The notes under the pieces: generated by a model
Databases searched by the model: none
What the model saw: the letters and a program-made list of their open reading frames with translations, nothing else
What the model was told of the DNA's origin: nothing
Assembly: GCA_964651245.1 (NCBI GenBank)
Contig: CAZYVI010000003.1
Coordinates: forward strand, 62,001-126,000
Direction: 5' to 3'
DNA length: 64,000 nt
Source of the DNA: Avedoeria sp964651245
Lineage (GTDB): Bacteria; Chloroflexota; Anaerolineae; Epilineales; Epilineaceae
Made by a program: the position numbers and the translations under genes
In this document: positions 9,001 to 21,544 of the stretch, piece after piece
Layout of the letters: every line of letters begins with the position of its first letter
How positions within the stretch are numbered: position 1 is the stretch's first letter

Positions 9001-10023
9001 CGCGGGCGCTGCACCGGCGCCGGGGCGGAATGCGAGCGGCGGGATCGTCGCCGCAGTGCGGACAGGCGGTAGGAGCCCGCCGCCATAGGACATCGTGATC
9101 CGGTCACCGGCCACGATCGGCTCACCGCACGACCAGCTGCTCCGACCCGCCCGGCCGATCGTCGTCGCACAGCTTCGTTGGCGACCCCCATGCCCGATGT
9201 CCAACGTCATGCGCGCGCCAGGCCGGCCGTAGGCGATCGGCTGCGTCCGCTCATCGCCCACGACGAGCTGGAGGGCCGTGCGGCGCAGCACGAACGTGTC
9301 GCCGGCCCAGACGCGCTGCACCTCGACGGTGTCGCCCGGCTGGACGTCGGCCGTGCCGGCGAGCGGCACGTCGACGTCGCCGTCGCCGTCGACCGTCACC
9401 GTCCCCGCCCAAACCGAGCGCCCGGGCTCGCCGGACGCGCGTTGGCCGGCGAGGGCGCCGCCCTCGCCCGAGGCATCGCGGCGGACGACGTCCGCAGCCG
9501 TCAGCGCCAGGACGTCGCGGTCGATGACGCGGCGCACGCGGACGGCCAGCGTGGCGCCGGCAGGGCCGCGGAGGGCGAGGCGGTCGGCGGGGGCGTCGGC
9601 TTCGGCATCGAGGGCGGGCAGCGTGATCGTGTGGGCATCGCGGAAACCGACGCCGTCGGCGGCATCGAGCACCAGCCGGTCAAGCTCCTCGAACGGCCGG
9701 TCGTCGTCGGTGCGCTCGGGAGTCGGATCCGTCCAGGTCAGAACGACGCGGCCGGTGCTGTCGGCGGTCCCGAAAGCGCTGAAGTAGAGGCTCTCGCCGG
9801 CATACCAGAACGCCCCGACGGTGGCGTACGGCGTCGCGCGCCACTCGACGGTGCCGCTGTCGAGCGTGACGGTGACGGGGGAGCGGGCGGCCTGGGCGGC
9901 GTAAACGGCCTGCGCCGGCGTCGTCGAGCCGCGCCGCGAGGGGCCGGACGTGGTCATCACGGCTCCGACGGCAACGGCGGTGAGTGCGAACGAGATGAGG
10001 GCGGCCTGGCGAGAGCGGGGCAT
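6091..10023 (-). CDS. Giant secreted repeat protein, paralogue B
   Basis: A 1310-residue protein homologous over its whole length to its neighbour at 1769-5839. It shares the start of the mature part (VTLDSGTVEWRATPYA), the FVLRRTALQLVVGD block, the RFVEVDALGG block, the repeated P-x-L / D / G-x2-P-x-G-x2-V modules and the tail ALLPWAGRGAGE. The signal peptide lies at about 1-40. The ATG at 10023 has AGGA 8 nt upstream. The C-terminal linker is much shorter than in paralogue A. The pair looks like an old tandem duplication. Function is unknown; an adhesin, sheath or S-layer role is only a guess from size, export and repeats. Confidence 0.75.
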   Translation of the reverse strand: MPRSRQAALISFALTAVAVGAVMTTSGPSRRGSTTPAQAVYAAQAARSPVTVTLDSGTVEWRATPYATVGAFWYAGESLYFSAFGTADSTGRVVLTWTDPTPERTDDDRPFEELDRLVLDAADGVGFRDAHTITLPALDAEADAPADRLALRGPAGATLAVRVRRVIDRDVLALTAADVVRRDASGEGGALAGQRASGEPGRSVWAGTVTVDGDGDVDVPLAGTADVQPGDTVEVQRVWAGDTFVLRRTALQLVVGDERTQPIAYGRPGARMTLDIGHGGRQRSCATTIGRAGRSSWSCGEPIVAGDRITMSYGGGLLPPVRTAATIPPLAFRPGAGAAPATITGSPNARLRFVEVDALGGPSGVDVGLDAQGRAALPTGRPGRGSRYAYAWRSGGGITWGRGGFTGQIRFVLGEPRLRGVWPSLPVTVTVSDRDGTPLGRGSRARTTNGNTRPIPLYDARSGPQGPLHRLAPGDRVDVAIGGDEPVVWALPDLALRLDADTNVLTGRLPLGTRGTLTVLEHVDGDHDPLRSLYDLQDGSFGHRATLPLSPSPDGAFTVALTDLRDLDGFRLPAHRLVLYVVSAERADGNAVMAVLARPWLRIDGQAVTAEGFGGSGQAVEIEVTDSNGRPVGRRRSDDASAATIDRPIWRIPLVDDVGARVALRPGDRVVVTVGASRAALTVPPVEAYVDLSGRAVRGRAAPNAPLTVVLSGESWGERRFVVHVRSDGTFDLTVPVDVPLQGGDWGQILGRAGPHIITAPILVPWLLVDLDAGRIWGRGPAGAPVDVAVVRGGVPIAAGRRLVDDWLGFDLDPHDAGGRRVVPAPGDVVVQRIAGRPPVTFTVPAVAVRWQQAEAAIVGTSPPGSRVDVHRPSEFALTSAAWDIGFADVAATGAFTVPTSHRLGLATGLNAVVEARVPAGVSVWRRVVTPILNIPHGGDSICGQAMPWARVHAAVTSGGATSQGDGVADAVGRFRVPLRRTDGRPVVLAAGDVVRAEVDGTALAATLPTLTFRVDRAAGRGAGTAPPTAMVSLEYPAGSCAPDDASEPGDGAGWHHVSQTVPDPSGAFSTRLPMVPIGLAASRPWAYEAAFLDDAGHRHYRLSRALRLTALVDTDRVLGEADTGRAVAVTLTRPGGLVARGTAVADAVGHFTATLLAEGSGGAVRLQAGDSIEATADGEVRRLTVPPLAVDWHSERGLQGRTDADAIVHVRFVLPRGLLLAQDTDVAFTLTADANGRFASAGASARGVWTAADVRRVEVWRSFAEDDRAMAAFDVAGGAAPTPRPTEGPPIGRIVGRALLPWAGRGAGE

Positions 10024-10132
10024 GCGCGGCGTCCTGGGCGTGGCGTCGGGGGTCGAGGCGTCTACCATATCGGCCGATGGCCGGCAGCTACCATAGACGG
10101 CGTCTGGCCGACGCCGCAAGCCGAGGAACGCG

Positions 10133-10678
10133 ATGTCGACATCCGCCCAAGCCGCGCCCCGCCGCCCCGAGCGCTTCTGGCTCGCCGTCATCGCCATCCT
10201 GTCGATCGTCGTCGTCGCCGCCGTGGCGTTCCTCATCCTCGGCCCCCGGCCCGACGGTGTCGCCGGCCGGCTCGACGTCTCGGCGCTGCCGAGGGTCAAC
10301 GCGACGCTGAACGGCCTGGCCGGCGTCTGCCTCGTCACCGGCTACGCCCTCATCCGGCGCAAGCGCATCGAGGCCCACCGGCGGGCGATGCTCGGCGCGT
10401 TCGCCTGCTCGGCGGCGTTCCTGGTGTCGTATGTCGTCTACCACACCTTCAAGCCGGCCCCGACGCCCTACGTCGGAGCGTACCGCGGCCTCTACCTGGC
10501 CATCCTGCTGACCCACATCGTCCTGGCCACCGTGATCGTGCCGCTGGCGCTCGTGACGCTCTACCGGGGTTGGTCGTGGGACGTGACGCGGCACCGCCGG
10601 ATCGCCCGGGTGACGCTGCCGATCTGGCTCTACGTCTCGGTGACGGGCGTGGTGATCTACGCGATGTTGTACGGCTGA
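10133..10678 (+). CDS. DUF420 (YozB/CtaM-like) membrane protein
   Basis: A 181-residue protein with five predicted membrane helices. The arrangement LPRVNATLNGLAG, then RRKRIEAHRRAMLGAFACS, then a VSYVVYHTF segment and a C-terminal W-D-x-T-RHRRIARVTLPIWLYVSVTG stretch matches the DUF420 family. Members assist assembly of haem-copper oxidases in Firmicutes (CtaM/YozB). It is divergent from the giant paralogue and precedes a multiheme cytochrome operon, which fits a respiratory role. The ATG at 10133 begins MSTSAQ, with GAGGAACG upstream. Confidence 0.8.
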   Translation: MSTSAQAAPRRPERFWLAVIAILSIVVVAAVAFLILGPRPDGVAGRLDVSALPRVNATLNGLAGVCLVTGYALIRRKRIEAHRRAMLGAFACSAAFLVSYVVYHTFKPAPTPYVGAYRGLYLAILLTHIVLATVIVPLALVTLYRGWSWDVTRHRRIARVTLPIWLYVSVTGVVIYAMLYG

Positions 10679-10724
10679 CGGCCGCGGTGACGGCCGCGGC
10701 GATGACCGCGGTGATGACCGCGGC
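10677..10724 (+). repeat. Four tandem 12-bp units at the end of the DUF420 gene
   Basis: Units GACGGCCGCGGT, GACGGCCGCGGC, GATGACCGCGGT and GATGACCGCGGC follow one another, starting inside the stop codon. A similar 12-bp array lies at 35460-35531. Confidence 0.85.
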
Positions 10725-10733
10725 GTGGACGAC

Positions 10734-10806
10734 GTAGGGGCACCCCTTGTGGGTGCCCTCGATCGCCGTGCAACGAACCTAGGGCACCCACAAGGGGTGC
10801 CCCTAC
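10734..10806. repeat. Perfect 26-bp inverted repeat, GTAGGGGCACCC family
   Basis: The left arm 10734-10759 (begins GTAGGGGCACCCCTTGTGGG) and the right arm 10781-10806 are exact reverse complements around a 21-bp spacer. Each arm is itself a hairpin: GGGCACCC and GGGTGCCC pair around a 5-nt loop. Further copies occur at 53014-53039, 54849-54874 and 55000-55025. It carries no coding sequence and resembles a small non-autonomous REP/MITE element. Confidence 0.9.
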
Positions 10807-10840
10807 AGGCGGCAACCATGCCTGCGACGAAATTCGGCCC

Positions 10841-10869
10841 TTGACATCCGATATCGCCGTCGATACCCT
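10841..10869 (+). promoter_or_regulatory. Promoter of the multiheme cytochrome operon
   Basis: TTGACA (10841-10846), a 17-nt spacer and TACCCT (10864-10869) lie 55 nt before the GTG of the cytochrome gene, giving a leader of about 45-50 nt. The -35 is perfect; the -10 keeps T1, A2 and T6. Confidence 0.65.
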
Positions 10870-10923
10870 TGCTGGCGGGAGCAGCCGCACCGTCCGATGC
10901 GTGGCGTCGGAGGGGAGGCTGAT

Positions 10924-13047
10924 GTGTCGGGCACAACCGGAGGGGTCGGACGGGTCGACCGGGCGCGGGCCTGGCGGTCGAAGCTGGCGGCGGCGGTGGG
11001 CGGGGTGCTGCTGTTCGAGACGCTGACCGGCCTCTCGATCTACCTGCTGCCGTTCAGCGTCCCCAACCAGATCATGGTCGCCGTCCACACCGTGTTCGGC
11101 GTCCTGTTCGTCGTCCCGTTCGCGTGGTACCAGGTCCAGCACTGGCGCACCTACCGCCACTACGCCCTGTCGCACACGACGTTGACCGGCTATGCCGGGC
11201 TGGCGGCGACGGCGGTCTGCCTGGTGTCGGGGCTGGTGCTGACGGCGCAGGCGCTGTTCGGCCGCCGGATCGACTACGGCTGGGACCTGGCCCACATCGT
11301 CTCGACCGTCGTCGTCGTCGCCCTCGTGGTGCCGCACGTGGTCTGGCTGGTGTGGCGCGACGCCCGCGCCGCACGCCACGACGCCGACGCCGGCGTGACG
11401 GTGCGGCAGCCGGTGCGCGACGCCGAGCGCCGCTACGGCGTTCGGGTAGCGGTGGTCGCGGTGGCGTGCTTCGCCGTCGTGGGCGGCCTGCGCGCCGTCG
11501 TGCGGCCGCCGGCGATGGTCGACGCCTTCCCGGCCGACTACGCCTACGTCTACGGCCCCGAGAAGCCCTTCGCGCCCAGCCTGGCGCGGACCGAGACGAA
11601 CGCCGCCTTCGACGCCCGCCGGCTGTCGGGCTCGCAGAGCTGCGGCACGTCGGGCTGCCACGAGCAGATCGTCCAGGAGTGGGAGGTCAGCGCCCACCGC
11701 TGGGCGGCGATGGACCCCGGCTTCATGAAGATCCAGGCCGTGATGGCCACCCAGAACGGGCCCGAGTCGACCCGCTACTGCGCCGGCTGCCACGACCCGA
11801 TCTCGCTGTTCGAGGGCACCAAGAACATCTTCGCCGACGACCTCACCGGCCCGCACGGCTTCGACGAGGGCGTCTCGTGCTTGTCGTGCCACTCCATCCG
11901 CGAGACCGACGTCAAGGGCAACGCCAACTACATCGTCGAGGCGCCGCCGCGCTACCTGTTCGAGATCGGCGACCCCGACGACGCCGCCCGGCGCTTCGCC
12001 CGCGACTTCCTGATCCGCGCCTACCCGCGCGCCCACGTCACCGCGCTGGCCAAGCGGGCCTTCAAGACGCCCGAGTACTGCGCCGCCTGCCACAAGCAGT
12101 TCATCGACCAGGAGGTCAACCAGGTCGGCTGGGTCCAGCTCCAGAACCAGTACGACAACTGGCGCAAGAGCCACTGGAACGAGCCCGGCGACCCGACGAA
12201 GACGATCGAGTGCCGCGAGTGCCACATGCCGCTCGTCGCCTCGCACGACCCGGCGGCCGGCGACGTCCTCGACTACAACCGCGCCCCGGACGACGGATCG
12301 CACCGCAGCCACCGCTTCCTCGGCGCCAACCAGATGATGCCGACGATGCTAAACCTCCCCGGCGGCCAGGAGCAGGTCGACCTCGTCTCGCAGTGGCTGC
12401 GCGGCGAGATCGAGGTGCCCGAGATCGCCGACAAGTGGGCGACCGGCCCGGTCGTGACGGTGGACATCGAGGCGCCCGAGACCGCGGTGGCCGGCGAGCC
12501 GGTGACGCTCCGGGCGGTGACGACATCGCGCAAGGTGGGCCACGACTTCCCGACCGGCCCGCTCGACATCATCCAGTCCTGGGTCGAGGTCGTCGTCCGG
12601 GACGACGCCGGCCGGATCGTCTTCCAGTCGGGGGGCGTCGACGACGACAACTTCATCCAGAAGGGCTCGTTCATCTTCAAGGCCGAGGGCGTCGACCAGT
12701 ACGGCAACCTCATCGACCGTCACAACCTCTGGGAGATGGCCGGCGTCCGGTTCCGGCGCTCGCTCTTCCCGGGCTTCGCCGACTCCAGCGAGTACACGTT
12801 CGGCTGCCCGTCGTCGGTCACCGTCCTCACCGAGGGGCCCGACGCCGGGCGCAACGACTTCGAGGTGCCGGCGGCGCCCGAGGGCGGGGCGCTCCACGTG
12901 ACCGCCCGGCTGCGCTACCGCAAGTACGACCAGTTCCTCTTGAACTACATGTTCGGCGTCGACTCCGGCATCAGCGCCCCGATCACCGACATCGACACCG
13001 CCGAGGCCACGATCCGGGTCGTCGAGCGCACGGCCCAGGCAAGGTAG
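10924..13047 (+). CDS. Membrane-anchored pentaheme cytochrome c with b-type membrane domain
   Basis: A 707-residue protein. Four N-terminal helices carry histidines (VAVHTVFG, DLAHIVS, VPHVVW), like a b-type haem domain, and a fifth helix leads out of the membrane. The exported part has five haem c sites: one CX4CH (CGTSGCH, about residue 240) and four CXXCH (CAGCH, CLSCH, CAACH, CRECH, about 286-434). A beta-rich C-terminal domain follows. I prefer the GTG at 10924 because GGAGGGGAGG lies 5 nt upstream; an in-frame ATG at 10897 lacks a site. A CRTAC1 gene begins 6 bp downstream, so they are cotranscribed. It probably moves electrons between quinol and an extracellular partner; the partner is unknown. 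Confidence 0.85.
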   Translation: MSGTTGGVGRVDRARAWRSKLAAAVGGVLLFETLTGLSIYLLPFSVPNQIMVAVHTVFGVLFVVPFAWYQVQHWRTYRHYALSHTTLTGYAGLAATAVCLVSGLVLTAQALFGRRIDYGWDLAHIVSTVVVVALVVPHVVWLVWRDARAARHDADAGVTVRQPVRDAERRYGVRVAVVAVACFAVVGGLRAVVRPPAMVDAFPADYAYVYGPEKPFAPSLARTETNAAFDARRLSGSQSCGTSGCHEQIVQEWEVSAHRWAAMDPGFMKIQAVMATQNGPESTRYCAGCHDPISLFEGTKNIFADDLTGPHGFDEGVSCLSCHSIRETDVKGNANYIVEAPPRYLFEIGDPDDAARRFARDFLIRAYPRAHVTALAKRAFKTPEYCAACHKQFIDQEVNQVGWVQLQNQYDNWRKSHWNEPGDPTKTIECRECHMPLVASHDPAAGDVLDYNRAPDDGSHRSHRFLGANQMMPTMLNLPGGQEQVDLVSQWLRGEIEVPEIADKWATGPVVTVDIEAPETAVAGEPVTLRAVTTSRKVGHDFPTGPLDIIQSWVEVVVRDDAGRIVFQSGGVDDDNFIQKGSFIFKAEGVDQYGNLIDRHNLWEMAGVRFRRSLFPGFADSSEYTFGCPSSVTVLTEGPDAGRNDFEVPAAPEGGALHVTARLRYRKYDQFLLNYMFGVDSGISAPITDIDTAEATIRVVERTAQAR

Positions 13048-13053
13048 GCGATC

Positions 13054-15783
<2,730 letters not shown>

Positions 15784-15851
15784 GCGAAGGTGCGCGGCCC
15801 GCGTCGGCGCGCGATCGTGCCGGCCGTCGGCGCGTGTCCAAGGAGTCCCGA

Positions 15852-18800
15852 ATGTCCTCGTCCCCTCGCTTCCGCGCGGCGCCGGTCTTGCCGTCCGCCG
15901 TCCGCGGCCGCGCCGTCGCCCGCCGCCGCGTCGCGGCCCTTGGCGCGGGCCTGACCGCCGCCGCCCTGCTCTGGACGGCCGGCTGCGGCGGCCGCGACGC
16001 GGCCTCGCCCAGCGGCGACGCGTCCGCCACGGCGCCCGCCGGCGCGGCGGTCACCGGCACGCTGGCCGCCACGACGACGCTGGCCGCGCACGGCGCCGTG
16101 ACGGCGACGGCCGCCGTCTCCGCCACCGCCGCGACGACCCACACCGAGGCCGACCTCCTCACCAACGTCCGGCAGCTCGTCTTCGAGGGCCGGCGCTCGG
16201 GCGAGGGCTACTACAGCGCCGACGGCCGGCGGATGATCTTCCAGAGCGAGCGCGAGCCCGGCAACCCGTTCTACCAGATCTACGTCCTCGACCTCGAGAC
16301 CGGTGACAGCCGCCGCGTCTCGCCGGGCTGGGGCAAGTCGACGTGCGGCTGGCTGCACCCCGACGGCCGCCAGGCCATCTTCGCCTCGACCCACGAGGAC
16401 CCCGACGCCCGCACCGACATGCGCGCCGAGCTCGACTTCCGCGCGTCGGGCGAGACGCGGCGCTACAGCTGGGACTACGACGAGGACTACGACATCTACG
16501 CCGTCACGATCGGGCAGAACGACTTCCGCAACCTGACCCGGACCCGCGGCTACGACGCCGAGGGCGCGCTGTCGCCGGACGGGTCGCGCATCGTCTTCGC
16601 CTCGAACCGGCTGGCCTACAGCGAGCCGATGGACGCAGCCGACCAGGCGATCTTCGACCGCGACCCGTCCTACATGATGGACCTCTACGTCATGGACGCC
16701 GACGGCGGCAACGTCCGGCGCCTGACCGACGCCAAGGGCTACGATGGCGGGCCGTTCTTCAGCCCCGACGGCGGGCGGATCGTCTGGCGGCGGTTCAACG
16801 CCGAGGGGACGCTGGCCGAGATCTGGACGATGAACGCCGACGGCAGCGACGCCGTCCAGCTCACGACGCTGGGCGCGACGAGCTGGGCGCCGTACTACCA
16901 CCCCAGCGGCGACTACATCGTGTTCACGTCGAGCAAGCTCGGGTTCGACAACTTCGAGCTCTTCATGGTCGACGCCGCCGGCGGGCGCGAGCCGGTGCGC
17001 GTGACGTTCGCCCCAGACGCCGACGTCCTGCCGGTCTTCGCGCCCGACGGCCGGACGCTGTCGTGGTCCAACAAGCGCGGCACGGCGGGCGGCGAGTACC
17101 AGATCTTCGTCGCCGATTGGGACGACGCCCGGGCGCGCGCGCTCCTCGCCCTCAGCCCGTCGCGCGCCGCGGCCGCCGCGCCGCCCGCCGCCGGCGACGA
17201 CGGCGCCGAGGCGGCCGCGCCGCCCGACATGGCGGCCACGACCGACGCGATCACGCCGGCCGACGCCCGGCTGCACGTCGCGCGGCTGGCGGCGCCGGCG
17301 ATGGAGGGCCGCCAGACCGGCACGCCGGGTGAGCAGCGGGCGACGGACTACGTCGCCGCCGCCTTCGACGCTCTCGACCTGGCCCCGGCCGGCGACGACG
17401 GCTACCTTCAGAAGTTCGATTTCACCGCAGGCGTCCGGATCGACGGCGTGAACATGCTGGTCCGGCAGGCCGCGGGCGGCGCCGAGGAGGAGGCGACGGT
17501 CGACGTCGACTGGCGGCCGCTCTCGTTCTCCAAAGTCGGCTCGGTCGGCTTCGGCGAGGTCGTGTTCGCCGGCTACGGCATCGACGCGCCCGCAGACGGC
17601 GCCCAGGCCGCCTACGACAGCTACGCCGACCTCGACGCCAATGGCAAGTGGGTCGTGGTGCTGCGCTACCTGCCCGAGGACGTCGACGCCGAGCGGCGGC
17701 AGCACCTCAACCGCTTCGCGTCGCTGCGGTTCAAGGCCATGGCGGCCCGCGACCACGGCGCGGCCGGCTTGATCGTCGTCAGCGGGCCGGGCAGCCAGGT
17801 CAAGGAGCAGCTCGTGCCGCTGAAGTTCGACGCTTCGGTGGCCGGCACCAGCATCGCCGCCGTCAGCGTGACCGACGCGTGGGCTGAGGCGCTGTTCGCC
17901 CAGAGCGGCACGACGCTGGCCGCGGCGCAGGACGCGCTCGACGGCGGCGAGCCCGTGGCCGGCTTCGCGCTGCCCGGCCACCAGATCGGCGCCCACCTCA
18001 CGCTGGCGTTCGACACCGCCGAAGGGCGCAACGTGCTCGGCCGCTTGCAGATGGGCGCGCAGCCGAGCGCCGAGCAGATCGTCATCGGCGCCCACGTCGA
18101 CCACCTGGGCCGCGGCGACGCCGGCGACTCGCTGGCCAAGCCCGAGGAGAAGGGACAGGTCCACCACGGCGCCGACGACAACGCGTCGGGCGTGGCCGGC
18201 CTGATCGAGATCGCCCAGTACCTGGCCGACGAGCACGCCGAGGGCCGGCTGGCCGACGCGAAGCGCGATGTCGTCTTCGCCGCCTGGAGCGGCGAGGAGC
18301 TCGGGCTGCTGGGCTCGAACCACTACGTCAAGACGTACGGCGACGACCCCAAGGCGACCTCGATCTACCCCGGCGTGGCCGCCTACCTCAACATGGACAT
18401 GATCGGCCGTCTCGACGAGGCGGTCGTGCTCCAGGGCGTCGGCTCGAGCACCGGCTGGCGGCGCCTCGTCGAGCAGCGCAACGTCCCGATCGGGCTGCCG
18501 CTCACGCTGTCCGACGACACCTACCTGCCGACGGACGCGACGTCGTTCTACCTCAAGGGCGTCCCGATCCTGGCCGCCTTCACCGGCGCCCACTCGGAGT
18601 ACCACACCCCGCGCGACACGCCCGAGCGCCTCGACTACGACGCCCTGGCCAAGATCGCCCGCCTGATCGGCACGATCGCCGCCTCGCTGTCGCGGGCCGA
18701 CGCGCCGCTCGACTACGTGGCGGTCCAGGCCCCCGAGCAGCGCGCCTCGACCGGCGGAATGCGCGTCTACCTGGGCACGATCCCCGACTACGCCGACACC

Positions 18801-19028
18801 GGCGTGGCCGGCGTCCTGCTGTCCGGCGTCGCCGAGGGCGGCCCGGCCGAGCAGGGCGGCCTCCAGGCAGGCGACATCATCGTCGAGCTGGCCGGCCAGA
18901 AGATCGAGAACATCTACGACTACACCAAGTCCCTCGACGCCCTCAAGATCGGCACGCCGGTCAAGATCGTCGTCACCCGCGACGGCCAGCGCGTCACGTT
19001 AACCGTCACCCCCGGTTCCCGCGAGTAG
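15852..19028 (+). CDS. Lipoprotein: TolB-type propeller, M28 aminopeptidase, PDZ
   Basis: A 1058-residue lipoprotein with the lipobox-like sequence WTAGC near residue 45. Part 1 (about 90-430) is a PD40/TolB-like propeller with repeated SPDG/APDG and 'I-W-MNADGSD' strands. Part 2 is an M28 zinc peptidase: GAHVDHLG, HHGADDNASG, AWSGEELGLLGS, LNMDMIGR and EYHTPRDTPE supply the H, D, E, D and H metal ligands, with a PA-like insert before them. Part 3 is a C-terminal PDZ domain (about 960-1058; GGPAEQGGLQAGDIIVEL). The ATG at 15852 has AAGGAG 6 nt upstream; a GTG at 15834 is in frame but poorer. It follows the CRTAC1 gene by 68 bp. It likely degrades extracellular peptides. Confidence 0.9.
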   Translation: MSSSPRFRAAPVLPSAVRGRAVARRRVAALGAGLTAAALLWTAGCGGRDAASPSGDASATAPAGAAVTGTLAATTTLAAHGAVTATAAVSATAATTHTEADLLTNVRQLVFEGRRSGEGYYSADGRRMIFQSEREPGNPFYQIYVLDLETGDSRRVSPGWGKSTCGWLHPDGRQAIFASTHEDPDARTDMRAELDFRASGETRRYSWDYDEDYDIYAVTIGQNDFRNLTRTRGYDAEGALSPDGSRIVFASNRLAYSEPMDAADQAIFDRDPSYMMDLYVMDADGGNVRRLTDAKGYDGGPFFSPDGGRIVWRRFNAEGTLAEIWTMNADGSDAVQLTTLGATSWAPYYHPSGDYIVFTSSKLGFDNFELFMVDAAGGREPVRVTFAPDADVLPVFAPDGRTLSWSNKRGTAGGEYQIFVADWDDARARALLALSPSRAAAAAPPAAGDDGAEAAAPPDMAATTDAITPADARLHVARLAAPAMEGRQTGTPGEQRATDYVAAAFDALDLAPAGDDGYLQKFDFTAGVRIDGVNMLVRQAAGGAEEEATVDVDWRPLSFSKVGSVGFGEVVFAGYGIDAPADGAQAAYDSYADLDANGKWVVVLRYLPEDVDAERRQHLNRFASLRFKAMAARDHGAAGLIVVSGPGSQVKEQLVPLKFDASVAGTSIAAVSVTDAWAEALFAQSGTTLAAAQDALDGGEPVAGFALPGHQIGAHLTLAFDTAEGRNVLGRLQMGAQPSAEQIVIGAHVDHLGRGDAGDSLAKPEEKGQVHHGADDNASGVAGLIEIAQYLADEHAEGRLADAKRDVVFAAWSGEELGLLGSNHYVKTYGDDPKATSIYPGVAAYLNMDMIGRLDEAVVLQGVGSSTGWRRLVEQRNVPIGLPLTLSDDTYLPTDATSFYLKGVPILAAFTGAHSEYHTPRDTPERLDYDALAKIARLIGTIAASLSRADAPLDYVAVQAPEQRASTGGMRVYLGTIPDYADTGVAGVLLSGVAEGGPAEQGGLQAGDIIVELAGQKIENIYDYTKSLDALKIGTPVKIVVTRDGQRVTLTVTPGSRE

Positions 19029-19168
19029 GGGCCGGCCCCCGCGCCGGCCCCTCCCCCAACCCACCACCCCCAACGCCCCCCACCACCACCCCGAAACGAA
19101 CCCCACCACGCCCCGCGCGCCGCCGCCCACGGGCCGCCCGCATGCCGCCGCCCGCGGGCCCGGCGCCC

Positions 19169-19255
19169 GCGCGCCGCCGCCCACGGGCCCGCCGCCCGCG
19201 CGCCGCCGCCCACGGGCCCGCCGCCCGCGCGCCGCCGCCCGCATGCCCGCCGCGG
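19169..19255 (+). repeat. 29-bp tandem repeat, three units
   Basis: Units at 19169, 19198 and 19227, each starting GCGCGCCGCCGCCC. The first two are identical and the third diverges after 14 bp. A partial related copy lies at 19115-19135. Confidence 0.8.
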
Positions 19256-19256
19256 T

Positions 19257-20287
<1,031 letters not shown>

Positions 20288-20291
<4 letters not shown>

Positions 20292-21430
20292 CGTCTCCTC
20301 GCTGGGTGTGGATCGACGGTGCCGCCGGCGACGGGGTCCTCGACCGGGCCGCGCGGCGGATCGGCGGCGCCGTCGCCCGGCGGCACCAGCGCGCCGCCGT
20401 TGGCGACGAGCAGCGCCGCGATCGACGCCGCCAGGGCCGCCGCCAGCGTCGTGCGCACCGGCGGCGCGACGAACGCGGCGAACGCGGCCGGCAGCGGCAG
20501 CAGCAGCGCGAACAGGTGCAGCCGCAGCGCCCGCCGCCAGCGCGGGCCGCGCCCGCGCAGCATGGCCGCCGCGGCGGCGATTGCCGCGGCGCCGAGCGCG
20601 GCGATCGCCGCCCGCGTCCAGCGCCGCGTCGCGCCATCGTACCCCAGCGCCATCGACCCGGCGGCGACCCAGTCGAGCGCGACGATCGCGGCCGTGCCGG
20701 AGAGCGTGAACGCCCACAGCGCCGCGGGGGCCGCGACGCCGCCGCCCGGCCGCGGGCGCGCGCCAAGCGCGATGGCGGTCGTGCGGGCGCCGCTGGCGAG
20801 GTCGTTGGCCAGGTCGCGCAGGCCGCCGTTGACGCCGTTGATGACGCCGATGAACAGCGCCGCGTGCGCGGCGACCATCCAGGTCAGGGCATTGGGCGAC
20901 CCGCCGGCGGCCAGCGCGCCGTAGGGCGCCAAGCTGCCCCACGCCACGGCCTGGACGGCGTCGGTGGCCAGCGGCACCGCGGCGCGCTTGCCGTAGACGT
21001 TGTAGGCCGCCATCGCGGCAAAGCCGAGGGCCTGCACCGCCAGCGCCGCCGGCCCGCCGCCGCCCGCCGCCGTCAACGCCGCCCCGGCCGGCGCCGCGGC
21101 CAGCGCGATGGTGAGGACCGGCCGCGGCGACAGCGCGCCGCGGACCAGCGGGTGGCCCTGGCGCAGCGGCTGGCCGCGGTCGATCGGCAGGTCGACGACG
21201 TCGTTGAGCAGGTAGGCGAAGAGGTGGAGGCACAGCCCGGCGGCGACGAGTCGGGCGATCGCGACTGCCGTGAGGGCGGGCACGGCGGTGGCGGCGGCGA
21301 GCACCGGCAGCAGCACCGAGAAGAACACGAAGTGCAGCCGCAGCGCGGCGTCGACGTCGCGCACCGCGGCCAGCCAGCCCCGGCGGGCGGCGGGCAGGGC
21401 GGCGGCGCGGGCGACGCGGGGCGCGGTCAC
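20288..21430 (-). CDS. UbiA-family prenyltransferase
   Basis: A 380-residue integral membrane enzyme with about nine helices. The first Asp-rich motif is NDVVDLPID (76-84) and the second, shorter one is DLAND with ASGARTTAI following (206-219), as expected for UbiA enzymes that transfer a prenyl group from a diphosphate to an aromatic or lipid acceptor. The second motif sits in a GVINGVNGGLRDLAND segment, like family members acting on non-quinone acceptors. Substrate is unknown. The GTG start has GGAGGA 11 nt upstream. A TATGAT (21481-21486, minus strand) may be its -10. It is divergent from the patatin gene. Confidence 0.85.
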
Positions 21431-21544
21431 GGCGGGCGGGTCCTCCGAGATCGTCGGGCGGGCGGACCGGGGGCGCTGGAATCATACGGCCGACGGGTGT
21501 AACGTCGGCGTGGCGTCGTCCTGCACCGCGCCCAGGAGCACCCG

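Noticed and set aside
10897..10923. ATG start for the multiheme cytochrome at 10897
   Set aside because: No ribosome-binding site at proper spacing, whereas the GTG at 10924 has a near-perfect one. It remains possible.
19169..19255. Insertion-sequence ends around the 29-bp repeats
   Set aside because: The flanking inverted arms have no transposase gene between them.
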